Assembly (NCBI GenBank): GCA_013151255.1
Contig: JAADIQ010000025.1
Coordinates: 1-35,146 of the forward strand
Direction of reading: 5' to 3'
DNA from: Alphaproteobacteria bacterium
GTDB taxonomy: Bacteria > Pseudomonadota > Alphaproteobacteria > Caulobacterales > Parvularculaceae
DNA length: 35,146 bases
Shown here: in pieces, positions 15,764 through 24,140 of the stretch
Layout: every line of letters starts with the position of its first letter
Position numbering within the stretch: the first letter of the stretch is position 1
The notes under the pieces: model-generated
What the model was told of the DNA's origin: nothing
Database searches by the model: none
What the model saw: only the letters and a program-made list of their open reading frames with translations
Position numbers and translations under genes: made by a program

Positions 15764-17071
15764 ATGCAGTTGCGTATTCTATCGATCTTGGGCGAGGCTT
15801 TAAACTTCGGCGGCCGCCGCATGGCGACCATCATGCGGGTTTCCTGGCTGGCGGTGGTGCTTCTCCTGATCGTCGATATGGCGAGCGTTTACGCCTCTTT
15901 GTCGGTGATCGCCGGGCGCGTGATTACCTTCGCTGAAGTCGGGTCATTTCTTTCCGCCCAGAAATTGCTTGCACGCTACGCAGCGCAAGGCTGGGGCGCG
16001 CATGGGGGGCACATGGCGGCAATCGCCGGCGTCAGCCTTTTGGTTCAGGTGATTTTGATCTCAACTTTTATGGCGCCGCTGATCCGATGGGCAGGTCTTG
16101 GCGAGCGCCCGGGACCAGGTTCGGTGCGTCTGCCCTTCGGCCCGGACCAGTTGCGCTTTCTCATCAGCTCATTATTCAGCGCATTGTTTGTCGGCGTAAT
16201 AATTTTATTGCCGATTATGACGACGTCGTTTTTTACGCTGAAATATATTGTTGCAGCGATGTCGCAGACCATGGCGTCGTTCCCGGACGCCGATAGCCTG
16301 CACACCATCAAGCTGATTACCGCCGAGGAAGGGCTGGTTCAGCGCGGGGCAGAGTGGGTGTTTGGGTTCGCGGTCCCGCTCGCGGCGGCGGCGCCTTTCG
16401 TGTTGTTGACCTGGCTGGTGACGTTTTTCCATTTTAGCCCGCGCAACCGCCCGAATGCGACCGGCAAGCCCAATTGGGTTTTGCGCGCGGTGGCGACATT
16501 TGGCGTTGTCGCGGTGATTTTCGGCGCGGCGGTCGTTTTGCTGCGCGCACCGGTTATGCAAGTCTTGAAATCGGCGTCGGCGGCCGGGGGAGCAGCTGAT
16601 CTTACCGGGGCGCCGGTCAATGTCATTTTGTTCATTGTCACTGCGGGCTTTTTGCTAGTGACGTATATCAATTTGCGCCTATACCCCTATCCCGGCATCG
16701 CCGTTTGCCGGCGCTCGCTCGGCCTTGGCGGCACGCTGCGGCTATCGCGTGGTTGGAATATAGTTCGTATGCCAATCATCCTGCTGGCGGTTGCCGGATT
16801 TTTCTTCATTCTTCAAATCATTATCAATTCGCTTTTTCTCTCCACGCTCATACCGCAAGTTATTAACTTGCTTTATCAGGCGGTGCTGGTGTCGACTAAG
16901 CTGGTCAATAGCGGGGTCGGCGCCGATTGGGTGTTGCCGCTGTTTATCTGGATATGGAACGGGATTAAAATCCTGGCCAATGTGTTCTGGGCGTTCTTCT
17001 CATATGGGGTTATTGCCGGGCTCTATGGACGCTTATATCGTGACAGCGAAAGCATTGAAGGCGTTAACTAG
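15764..17071 (+). CDS. Polytopic inner-membrane protein of unknown function
   Basis: I do not recognise a named family. The 435-residue protein has seven or eight likely transmembrane segments at roughly 24-48, 84-107, 131-152, 199-222, 240-261, 284-304, 335-357 and 388-420. Between the sixth and seventh is a cytoplasmic-looking basic stretch (YPYPGIAVCRRSLGLGGT, then LRLSRGWNIVRM). No catalytic motif or ATPase signature is visible. The ATG at 15764 has GAGGGG 10 nt upstream and is preferred over a TTG at 15746. It is followed directly by a palindromic repeat element that begins at its stop codon. Confidence 0.75.
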   Translation: MQLRILSILGEALNFGGRRMATIMRVSWLAVVLLLIVDMASVYASLSVIAGRVITFAEVGSFLSAQKLLARYAAQGWGAHGGHMAAIAGVSLLVQVILISTFMAPLIRWAGLGERPGPGSVRLPFGPDQLRFLISSLFSALFVGVIILLPIMTTSFFTLKYIVAAMSQTMASFPDADSLHTIKLITAEEGLVQRGAEWVFGFAVPLAAAAPFVLLTWLVTFFHFSPRNRPNATGKPNWVLRAVATFGVVAVIFGAAVVLLRAPVMQVLKSASAAGGAADLTGAPVNVILFIVTAGFLLVTYINLRLYPYPGIAVCRRSLGLGGTLRLSRGWNIVRMPIILLAVAGFFFILQIIINSLFLSTLIPQVINLLYQAVLVSTKLVNSGVGADWVLPLFIWIWNGIKILANVFWAFFSYGVIAGLYGRLYRDSESIEGVN

Positions 17072-17218
17072 CGCATCAGGCGATTAATAGGAATCGCCCG
17101 ACGCTCTAGATTGTTTGTTGCGCACCGGCCCGCGCGCGAAGGCGCGCAGATCATAACTCGACCGCCTTCGCGGTCGGGGTGCGAAAAACCGGGTTCCACT
17201 TTTTCGCCGGCGCTCTAG
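17071..17218. repeat. Composite intergenic palindromic repeat element
   Basis: Three hairpins lie in succession. The first is GGCGATT/AATCGCC (17079-17098) with partly paired outer arms. The second is GCGCGC/GCGCGC with a GAAG loop (17132-17147). The third is CGACCGC/GCGGTCG with a CTTC loop (17159-17176). The outer part, CTCTAGATTGTTTG at 17104 and AACCGGGTTCCACTTTTTCG to GCTCTAG at 17218, matches the layout of the 8404-8532 element, here with an inserted double hairpin. The second hairpin core is shared with the COQ9 gene tail. No coding potential. Confidence 0.75.
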
Positions 17219-17431
17219 CGCATGCCGGACTTGCATACGCTGTTAAGGATAACCCAAAACACCGGCCGAAAGACGGCCAGCGCTTTCCCGCACAGGTTGC
17301 TGGCATAAGGGTTGCTCAGGAGGACCTTGAGAGACTGTGTTTAAACAGCGCAATGACCATAATGCGGCGGGCATTTGCTTGCCACGTCGCTTCTGGGGCG
17401 GCATCTTGCGCAAAACGGGTATTGGCGGGAC
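17219..17431. other. Non-coding leader region upstream of rcdA
   Basis: Together with the repeat element this makes a 360-bp gap without a gene. It contains a small GGCCG/CGGCC hairpin (near 17265-17280) and two in-frame ATGs for longer rcdA versions without family support. I see no full CtrA box or convincing promoter. Confidence 0.4.
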
Positions 17432-17950
17432 ATGACGGTGGTTAAGACCGAAGACAAAATTCAGGGTAAAATCTCGGGCGCGTCGACATTCGTGCAATCG
17501 GAGATGTTTGGACGCACCTTCAGCGAAGGCATGAGCCTGGTTGAAGAGACCGCCAATTACCTCGATGGGGAAGGGCGCACGGCGTCCAAAAGCCTCAGCC
17601 GCGATGCTGCGCTCAGCTATGCCGGCGCCTCGATGCGGTTAACCACCCAGCTGATGCAGATTGCATCCTGGCTGTTGGTGTTGCGTGCGGTGCGCGAGGG
17701 CGAGATGGCGCTCAATGAAGCGGCGGAGCCAAAATACCGCCTTGACAGCAGCGATGAGCCGGAGGCCAGTCTTGCCGGCGAGGGACTGCCTGAAGCCTTG
17801 ATCGGCCTGGTTGAAGAAACCCGCCAGCTCTATGGCCGTATCCGCCGGATTGACGCCGGGCTGTTTCCGACAATGGATGAGAAGACAGTAGGCGCCGATG
17901 CGGCAGCCCAGCAGGCGGCCCTGCTCAAAGCATTTGGCGGCGCAACTTAA
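17432..17950 (+). CDS. rcdA: Protease adaptor RcdA-like protein (DUF1465)
   Basis: In Caulobacter, RcdA is an adaptor that, with CpdR and the c-di-GMP-binding PopA, promotes ClpXP degradation of the cell-cycle regulator CtrA. The 172-residue product matches the family: FGRTFSEGMSLVEETANYLD, then LSYAGASMRLTTQLMQIASW, LLVLRAVREGEM and LIGLVEETRQLYGRIRRID, a helical-bundle pattern. The C-terminal ~20 residues are variable and Ala-rich, as expected. The ATG at 17432 begins at the usual family start, although its ribosome-binding site (GGCGGGA) is close. Convergent with rpmE across 6 bp. Confidence 0.9.
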   Translation: MTVVKTEDKIQGKISGASTFVQSEMFGRTFSEGMSLVEETANYLDGEGRTASKSLSRDAALSYAGASMRLTTQLMQIASWLLVLRAVREGEMALNEAAEPKYRLDSSDEPEASLAGEGLPEALIGLVEETRQLYGRIRRIDAGLFPTMDEKTVGADAAAQQAALLKAFGGAT

Positions 17951-17956
17951 GCGGCT

Positions 17957-18187
17957 TTAGTTATTTTTCTTGAGGCCGAAAGCGCCAAATTTCTGGTTAA
18001 ATTTCGAGACCCGGCCGCGGTCAGAAATCCGCTGCGGTCCGCCAGTCCATGCGGAGTGGCTGGTTGGGTCGATATCGAGATTGAGCGTCGCTCCGGGCTC
18101 GCCATAGGTCGAGCGGGTTTCATAGCTGGACCCATCGGTCATCACGACCTTGATCATGTGATAATCGGGGTGAATGTCTTTTTTCAT
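17957..18187 (-). CDS. rpmE: 50S ribosomal protein L31 (zinc-free type)
   Basis: The 76-residue protein reads [20 protein letters not shown], then [20 protein letters not shown] and [20 protein letters not shown], the L31 sequence. It has no cysteines, so it is the C-minus form that does not bind zinc. The frame is open further upstream to 18319, but the L31 start is at 18187. The 232-bp upstream gap is shared with the divergent SMP-30-like gene. Confidence 0.97.
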   Translation of the reverse strand: MKKDIHPDYHMIKVVMTDGSSYETRSTYGEPGATLNLDIDPTSHSAWTGGPQRISDRGRVSKFNQKFGAFGLKKNN

Positions 18188-18401
18188 CTCGGCAACCCTT
18201 TGCCCCGCCAGGGGCCAATCATACAGCAATAGATCAGGCAATACGCATATCGCCCAACAAGAGCCGGGCGTATACGCGCGATCAAGCGTGTTCGCAACCC
18301 CGTGAGCGGAGGTTTTCACGCCTAGCGGGCTGCTCGCGATGATGTTATAGGCTGACGCCTGAAAACCCGCCGGACCGCTTCAACAGTTCCCTCTCGCTCA
18401 G

Positions 18402-18416
18402 GTATTTGGCAAATAC
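18402..18416. promoter_or_regulatory. 15-bp palindrome directly before the SMP-30-like start codon
   Basis: GTATTTG-g-CAAATAC is a perfect 7-bp inverted repeat with a 1-nt centre, ending 3 nt before the ATG at 18420. A 1-nt loop cannot form an RNA hairpin, so a protein-binding operator is more likely. It occupies the place of the ribosome-binding site, which is otherwise weak. Confidence 0.4.
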
Positions 18417-18419
18417 AGT

Positions 18420-19457
18420 ATGCGTCTCGCCGCCTTTATCATTGTCTTATTGGTCCTTGCGGGCGCGGCCGTTTACGCTGCCTTGAATTCGTTTAACTAT
18501 TTTGACCACATCGAGCGCTCTTTCGCCGGGCAATGCACGCCTGTCACCGGCATTGCCGGGCCGGAAGATATTCAGATCGACGCTGCCCGGTCGCGGGTGT
18601 TTATCTCGTCGCGGGACCGGCGAACGAAGGAGAGCCGCGGCGCGATCCATGTGTTTGATATTGCCAACCCGCTCAGTGCGGAGGGGTGGCGCGACATGAC
18701 CATGGGCCGCCCGACCAAGTTCAAACCCCTCGGGCTCGACTATTATGAAGATGATGACGTGCGCCGTCTGTTCGTGGTCAACGAGGCGGGCAAGTCGGTT
18801 GAGATGTTCGACGTCAAAAATGACGGCATGCTTGTTCATCTTGAGACATTTTCCGAGCCGCGCCTCACCAGTCCCAACAATGTCGTCGCTGTCGGCCGTC
18901 GCAGCTTTTATGTCACCAACGATGTTCAGCCCGGTCGCAACACCCGGATTGGCCGCATTCAGTTTCTGACCCGGCGGGCTTCCGGCCAGGTGTTCTTCAC
19001 CAACGGCGCCTCCTGGCGGGTGGCGGCGGAGGGGTTGCGCTTCGCTAACGGGATTGAGGCGAGCGCCGATGGCGCGCGTATCTATGTCGCTGAGACCGCG
19101 GGCGGCGCGATTAAGGTTTACGACCGGGACCTTGAAACCGACGTGCTCAGCCTGGTGCAGACCATTCGTCTGGACGCCTCGCCCGACAACATCACTGTTG
19201 ATGATGCGGGCGCGCTGTGGGTCGCCGCCCTGCCGCAGCCTTTGTCACTGCCGGCTCATGCGGGCAACCCTAAAAAATACGCGCCGTCGGAAGTGATCCG
19301 TATTGGCGCTGACGGCGCCCCGCGTACCGTCTATCGTGATGACGGGCGCGAGCTTTCCGCCGCCACAACTGCCGCCCGGCTTGGCGGGACGCTGATCATT
19401 GGCGCGCTTTATGATGAGAAATTTCTCATTTGCGATTTGCCCGCGGGCGAAATTTAG
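18420..19457 (+). CDS. SMP-30/paraoxonase-like membrane-anchored beta-propeller protein (copy 1)
   Basis: The 345-residue protein has an N-terminal hydrophobic anchor (3-22) and then a six-bladed propeller of the SMP-30/gluconolactonase/arylesterase type. Diagnostic stretches are GPEDIQIDAARSRVFISSRD, LTSPNNVVAVGRRSFYVTND and FANGIEASADGARIYVAET, with a final DNITVDDAGALWVAAL. Family members hydrolyse lactones or esters with Ca2+; the substrate is unknown. It faces the periplasm if the anchor is a single N-in helix. A paralog lies at 24137-25195. It ends 15 nt before thrC, so the two may be co-transcribed. No good Shine-Dalgarno is seen; a palindrome occupies that place. Confidence 0.83.
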   Translation: MRLAAFIIVLLVLAGAAVYAALNSFNYFDHIERSFAGQCTPVTGIAGPEDIQIDAARSRVFISSRDRRTKESRGAIHVFDIANPLSAEGWRDMTMGRPTKFKPLGLDYYEDDDVRRLFVVNEAGKSVEMFDVKNDGMLVHLETFSEPRLTSPNNVVAVGRRSFYVTNDVQPGRNTRIGRIQFLTRRASGQVFFTNGASWRVAAEGLRFANGIEASADGARIYVAETAGGAIKVYDRDLETDVLSLVQTIRLDASPDNITVDDAGALWVAALPQPLSLPAHAGNPKKYAPSEVIRIGADGAPRTVYRDDGRELSAATTAARLGGTLIIGALYDEKFLICDLPAGEI

Positions 19458-19472
19458 GCCAAAGCGGGGGCC

Positions 19473-20879
19473 ATGAACTACATTTCCACGCGCGGGCAGG
19501 CGCCGCTTGCCGGGTTTGAAGAGGTGCTGCTGACCGGCCTGGCGCCGGATGGCGGGCTTTACGTGCCCGAGGCATGGCCGGCGCTGACGGCCGATGACAT
19601 TGCTGATTTTCGCAACCGCCCTTATGCCGAAGTCGCAGCAAGGATTATCGCGCTGTTTACCGGCGAGGCTTTCAGCCAGGCGCAGCTATTGGACATCGCG
19701 GGCGCCGTCTACGGACGGTTTGACCACGCCGACGTCGCGCCGCTGACCAAGGTGGGCGCTGAGGACTGGATCCTTGAACTCTATCATGGGCCGACGCTGG
19801 CGTTCAAAGACTTTGCGATGCAGTTTCTCGGGCGGCTGTTTGACGAGGTGCTGGCGCGCCGCGGCGAACGGTTGACGATTATCGCCGCCACCTCCGGCGA
19901 CACCGGCGCGGCGGCAATCGATGCGTTGAAGTCCTGCGCCCATGTGGATGTCGTAGTCCTCCATCCCGAAGGGCGGGTGACGGATGTGCAGCGCCGGATG
20001 ATGACCTGCGTTGACGCCGCTAATGTTCAAAATATCGCCGTCGCCGGCTCGTTTGACGATTGTCAGGCGATTGTCAAAGAGCTGTTCGCCGATCGCGCGT
20101 TTGTAAGCCAGGTGCGGCTCGGCGGGGTGAACTCGATTAACTGGGCGCGCATCGCTGCGCAGACGGTTTATTATTTCACTGCTGCCGCAGCTGTTGCCGA
20201 GACGGGCGAGGGGGTGAGCTTCGTCGTGCCAACCGGTAATTTCGGCGATATCTTCGCCGGCTATGTGGCCAAGAAAATCGGCCTTAATATCAACCGCCTG
20301 GCGGTCGCCACCAACGCCAACGACATCCTTCACCGGGCGATGACCAGCGGCGATTATGCGCCGGCAGGCGTCGCGCCGACGCTATCGCCGTCAATGGATA
20401 TTCAGGTGGCGAGTAATTTCGAGCGACTGTTATTTGAAGTTATGGGCCGCGACGCCGATGCGCTGCGGGTGAAGATGGATGGTTTTAAACGAGACGGCGC
20501 CATGCGCTTGAGCGCCGGCGAGCGCGAAGCCATCAGCGCTGACTTTTTATCCTATGCGACGTCGGAAGACGAAACTATTGCAGAACTAAACCGTCATTTC
20601 GAAGCCACCGGCGCGCTCATAGACCCGCACACGGCCGTGGCGCGCGTAGCCGCGCAAGCGCTTCGCCAACAAGGCGCGCTCAGCGGCAAGGTCGTAACCT
20701 TGTCGACGGCGCATCCGGCGAAATTCCCCGACGCGGTGATGCAAGCGACCGGGACGACGCCGAAGCTGCCGCTGGCGCATCGCGATTTATTTGACCGGCC
20801 GGAAGTGATGACTAACGCGGCAAACAATACCGACGCAATCAAGCAGGCGATCCTCGCCAGCATTGAACAGAAAGCTTAA
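19473..20879 (+). CDS. thrC: Threonine synthase
   Basis: ThrC is a PLP enzyme that converts O-phosphohomoserine to threonine. The 468-residue protein begins MNYISTRGQAPLAGFEEVLL, then GLAPDGGLYVPE, and the PLP lysine is Lys112 in GPTLAFKDFAMQFLG. The phosphate-binding ATSGDTGAAAIDAL and VPTGNFGDIFAGYVAKKIG are intact. GCGGGGG precedes the ATG. It is followed after 1 nt by the M16 peptidase gene, a pairing seen in many alphaproteobacteria. Confidence 0.97.
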   Translation: MNYISTRGQAPLAGFEEVLLTGLAPDGGLYVPEAWPALTADDIADFRNRPYAEVAARIIALFTGEAFSQAQLLDIAGAVYGRFDHADVAPLTKVGAEDWILELYHGPTLAFKDFAMQFLGRLFDEVLARRGERLTIIAATSGDTGAAAIDALKSCAHVDVVVLHPEGRVTDVQRRMMTCVDAANVQNIAVAGSFDDCQAIVKELFADRAFVSQVRLGGVNSINWARIAAQTVYYFTAAAAVAETGEGVSFVVPTGNFGDIFAGYVAKKIGLNINRLAVATNANDILHRAMTSGDYAPAGVAPTLSPSMDIQVASNFERLLFEVMGRDADALRVKMDGFKRDGAMRLSAGEREAISADFLSYATSEDETIAELNRHFEATGALIDPHTAVARVAAQALRQQGALSGKVVTLSTAHPAKFPDAVMQATGTTPKLPLAHRDLFDRPEVMTNAANNTDAIKQAILASIEQKA

Positions 20880-20880
20880 A

Positions 20881-22122
20881 ATGAGCCAGTTGCACAGTCT
20901 GAAAAACGGCATTCGCGTTATCATCGATCCGATGCCGTCGCTGGAGACGACGGCGCTCGGCGTCTGGGCGCAGGCCGGCTCGGTCGATGAGCGCGATGAA
21001 GAACATGGCATCGCGCATCTGTTGGAGCATATGGCGTTTAAGGGCACCAAACGACGCAGCGCGCGGGCGATTGCCGAGGAAATTGAAAATGTCGGCGGCT
21101 ACCTTAACGCTGCGACCAGTCATCAGCGTACGGGCTATTATGTTCGCCTGCTGAAGGACGATATCGCGCTTGGCGTCAATATTATCGCCGACATCCTGCA
21201 AAACCCGGCCTTTGACGAAGGCGAACTTGAAAAAGAAAAAGAAGTCGTGGTTCAGGAAATCGGCGAGGCGGCCGATATGCCGGACGATGTGGTGTTTGAG
21301 CTGCTGCAGGAAGCAACCTGGGACGGCGATCCGTTATCGCGGCCGATTTTAGGCACGCCCGCATCGGTGCGCGCACAAAACCCGCAATCCCTGCGTGGTT
21401 TTATGGAGCGCTGCTATCGCCCGGAGACGCTGATTATTGCCGTGGCGGGGAAGATTGATGCGGATGAATTTCTGCCGCTGGTGGAAAGTCAGTTTGCTGA
21501 CTTTGGGACGCAGGGCGAGAGTCCAAAGCGTTCCGCACCGGCTTTCAAAGGCGGCGTGCGCCATGATGCGCGTGATATCGAACAAACCCATCTGGCAGTC
21601 GCGCTGCCGGGGGTTTCCTCGCGCGACGAGGATTTTTTCGCGACCCGTATTTTCGCCGATGCGCTTGGCGGCGGGATGTCGTCGCGGCTGTTTCAAAAAA
21701 TCCGCGAGGAGCGCGGGCTTGCTTATTCGGTTTATGCCTTCGCCGACGGTTATAATGATTGTGGTCTGATTGGCGCCTATGTCGGCGCTGACGCCACGCA
21801 GATTTTGGAAGCAGCGCAATTGATCCGTCAGGAAATTGAGGCGATGGCGGCGAGCGCCAGCCAGATTGAAATCGATCGTGCCCGGGCGATGTTGCGATCA
21901 TCGCTGATGATGAGCCTGGAAAGCCCGGCGGCGCGCATCGAGAGCGCTTCAGGCCAGATGATGGCCTTCGGCCGGGTGTTGACGCCGGAAGAAATTACCG
22001 AGCGGCTCGGCGCCGTCACGGCAAGCGATGTTGAGCGCTGCGCGGCAAGAGCGCTGGCGGGCGGCGCATCGATTTCCCTTGTCGGCGCGGGCGAAGCGTC
22101 AGAGGTCGCGGCTGTTTTCTAA
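20881..22122 (+). CDS. M16 family zinc peptidase (mitochondrial processing peptidase beta-like)
   Basis: The 413-residue protein carries the inverted zinc motif HLLEH (46-50) within EEHGIAHLLEHMAFKGTKRR, and the third ligand region ELEKEKEVVVQEIGEAADMP follows about 75 residues later. The C-terminal half has the R/Y-containing IREERGLAYSVYAFADGYND typical of active M16B chains. It has no signal peptide and is probably cytosolic. The ATG at 20881 lies 1 nt after the thrC stop; a TTG at 20863 is less likely. A 97-bp gap separates it from the M1 gene. Confidence 0.93.
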   Translation: MSQLHSLKNGIRVIIDPMPSLETTALGVWAQAGSVDERDEEHGIAHLLEHMAFKGTKRRSARAIAEEIENVGGYLNAATSHQRTGYYVRLLKDDIALGVNIIADILQNPAFDEGELEKEKEVVVQEIGEAADMPDDVVFELLQEATWDGDPLSRPILGTPASVRAQNPQSLRGFMERCYRPETLIIAVAGKIDADEFLPLVESQFADFGTQGESPKRSAPAFKGGVRHDARDIEQTHLAVALPGVSSRDEDFFATRIFADALGGGMSSRLFQKIREERGLAYSVYAFADGYNDCGLIGAYVGADATQILEAAQLIRQEIEAMAASASQIEIDRARAMLRSSLMMSLESPAARIESASGQMMAFGRVLTPEEITERLGAVTASDVERCAARALAGGASISLVGAGEASEVAAVF

Positions 22123-22219
22123 AACAAACAGGATTTTTTTCTCAAGGATTGGCGCCAGCTTGCTGTTCTCCTAACGGGACCGTAATCTCTCGCCAACTCA
22201 CCCAGTCAAGGATTGTTCC

Positions 22220-24140
22220 ATGTCCCATCGCGTCGCCGCCGTCAGCATCCTCGCACTATCATTCGCCCTTGCCGCCTGCTCGCAAGAACCGGGCGCCGCA
22301 TCCGGCTCGGCGACGCCAGAACAAGCAGCGGCGCCCGTCTATGCTGCGCCGACGGAGCAACCGGTCGATCCGTTCACCTACGCCAATTACCGCCAGATCC
22401 GTGTGCGCCATGTCGACCTCGACCTTGACGTTCTGTTCGATGAAAAAGTTCTCGACGGTGTTGCGGTGCTCGATCTTGTCTATGTCGATAGCGCCGCCAC
22501 CGTTTTGGTGCTGGATGCAAACGACCTCGACATCAAATCCGTTGAGGCCAACGCCGACGGTGCATGGAGCGCGGCGCCCTATACGCTTGGTGCGGACGAT
22601 CCAATCAAAGGCTCGGCGCTGGAGATTGAGCTGCCAGATTCGGCCAAACAGGTGCGCATTACTTACCGCACCAGCCCTGAGGCGGAGGGCCTGCAATGGC
22701 TGGCGCCGGAACAAACCGCGGGCAAAGCACACCCGTTTTTGTTCAGCCAGTTCCAGCCGCTTTATGCGCGCACCATGGCGCCCTTGCAGGACACGCCCGC
22801 CGTGCGCATCACCTATTCCGCAAAGCTCAGAACGCCTCCGGAACTGATCGCGGTGATGAGCGCCGCGCAAGACCCGGACGGCGTGCGCGACGGCGATTAT
22901 TCCTTCGATATGCCGCAACCGATTCCGGCCTATCTTCTGGCGCTTGCGGTTGGCGACTTTGGCTTCAAAGCCATCAACGATCATATTGGTGTCTATGCGG
23001 AAGATTATATTCTGGATGCCTCTGCGGCGGAGTTTGAAGACACGCCAAAGATGGAACAGGCGATTAACGACCTCTACGGGCCTTATAAATGGGGCCGCTA
23101 TGACATGATTGTGCTGCCGCCGAGCTTTCCGCGGCATGGAGAACCCACGGCTGTCCTTCCTGACGCCGACGCTCATCGCCGGCGACAAGAGCCTCACCAA
23201 TGTTGTCGCCCATGAACTTGCTCATTCCTGGTCGGGCAATCTGGTCACCAATTCAAGCTGGCGCGACGCCTGGCTGAATGAGGGCTTTACGTCTTATGTC
23301 GAGAACCGGGTGATGGAAGTGCTGTATGGCGAGGACCGCGCCGTGATGGAGCGCAGCCTCGATCTTGACGCGCTGAAACGCACAGTCGCCGAGGCCGACC
23401 GCCCGGAATTGACCGCGTTGAAAATGCCGGCCGATATCGCCCATCCCGACGATGCTTTCAGTCAGGTGTCTTACGCCGGCGGCATGTTTTTTCTGAAATT
23501 TCTGGAGGAACGCTTCGGCCGCGAGGCGTTCGATGCGTTCTTGCGCAGCTATTTCGATCATTTTGCGTTTAAAAGTATCACCACGGAAGATTTCCTGAAT
23601 TATTTTGAGAATAATCTTTGGACGGATAACCCCGATGCGGTGACCAAGGAAGAAATCGACGCCTGGGTCTATGAGCCCGGCATACCCGATACAATAGAGG
23701 CGCCCAGTTCTGATGCGTTTGCGAAGGTGTCAGCGCAACAGACGCAATGGCTGGCCGGCGAGACTTCCGCCGCTGAGCTAAAGACCAACGCATGGTCAAC
23801 CCACGAATGGCTGCATTTTCTGAATGCGCTGCCGGGCGATTTGAGTGTGGAACAATTCGCTGACCTCGACGCCGCCTATGGTCTCTCCAACAGTCAGAAC
23901 GCTGAGATTGCGTATGCATGGTATATGAAAGCGATTGCCGGCGGCTATGAGCCAGCCATAGCGCCGCTTGAGCGCTTCTTGATGTCGGTGGGGCGCGGCA
24001 AATTCATCTATCGGCTCTATACGGCGCTGATAGAAAATGACCGCCGCGAGTGGGCTGCGGACGTCTTCGCCAGAGCTCGGCCCGGCTACCACCCGATCGC
24101 CCAGCGGCGCATTGAAGAGATTTTTGCCGAGGCGGATTAG
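22220..24140 (+). pseudogene. M1 family lipoprotein aminopeptidase, frameshifted at the GGMEN motif
   Basis: Two overlapping frames together make one M1 (LTA4H-like) peptidase. The first (22220-23215) has a lipoprotein signal peptide ending in the lipobox LAAC and the N-terminal beta domain, and is collinear up to YDMIVLPPSFP (ending 23131). It then runs into unrelated sequence. The second frame takes over at G-M-E-N (23133 on) and contains the zinc site HELAH (23211-23225), WLNEGF with the third ligand 18 residues later, and a C-terminal LTA4H-like helical domain. The expected text between them is P-[Y/F]-G-G-M-E-N; only 1 nt remains where 6 are needed, implying a net 5-nt deletion. The break removes the substrate N-terminus-binding motif. 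It may be a real mutation or an assembly error. AAGGA lies 7 nt before the start. Its stop overlaps the stop of the next gene by 4 bp. Confidence 0.85.
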
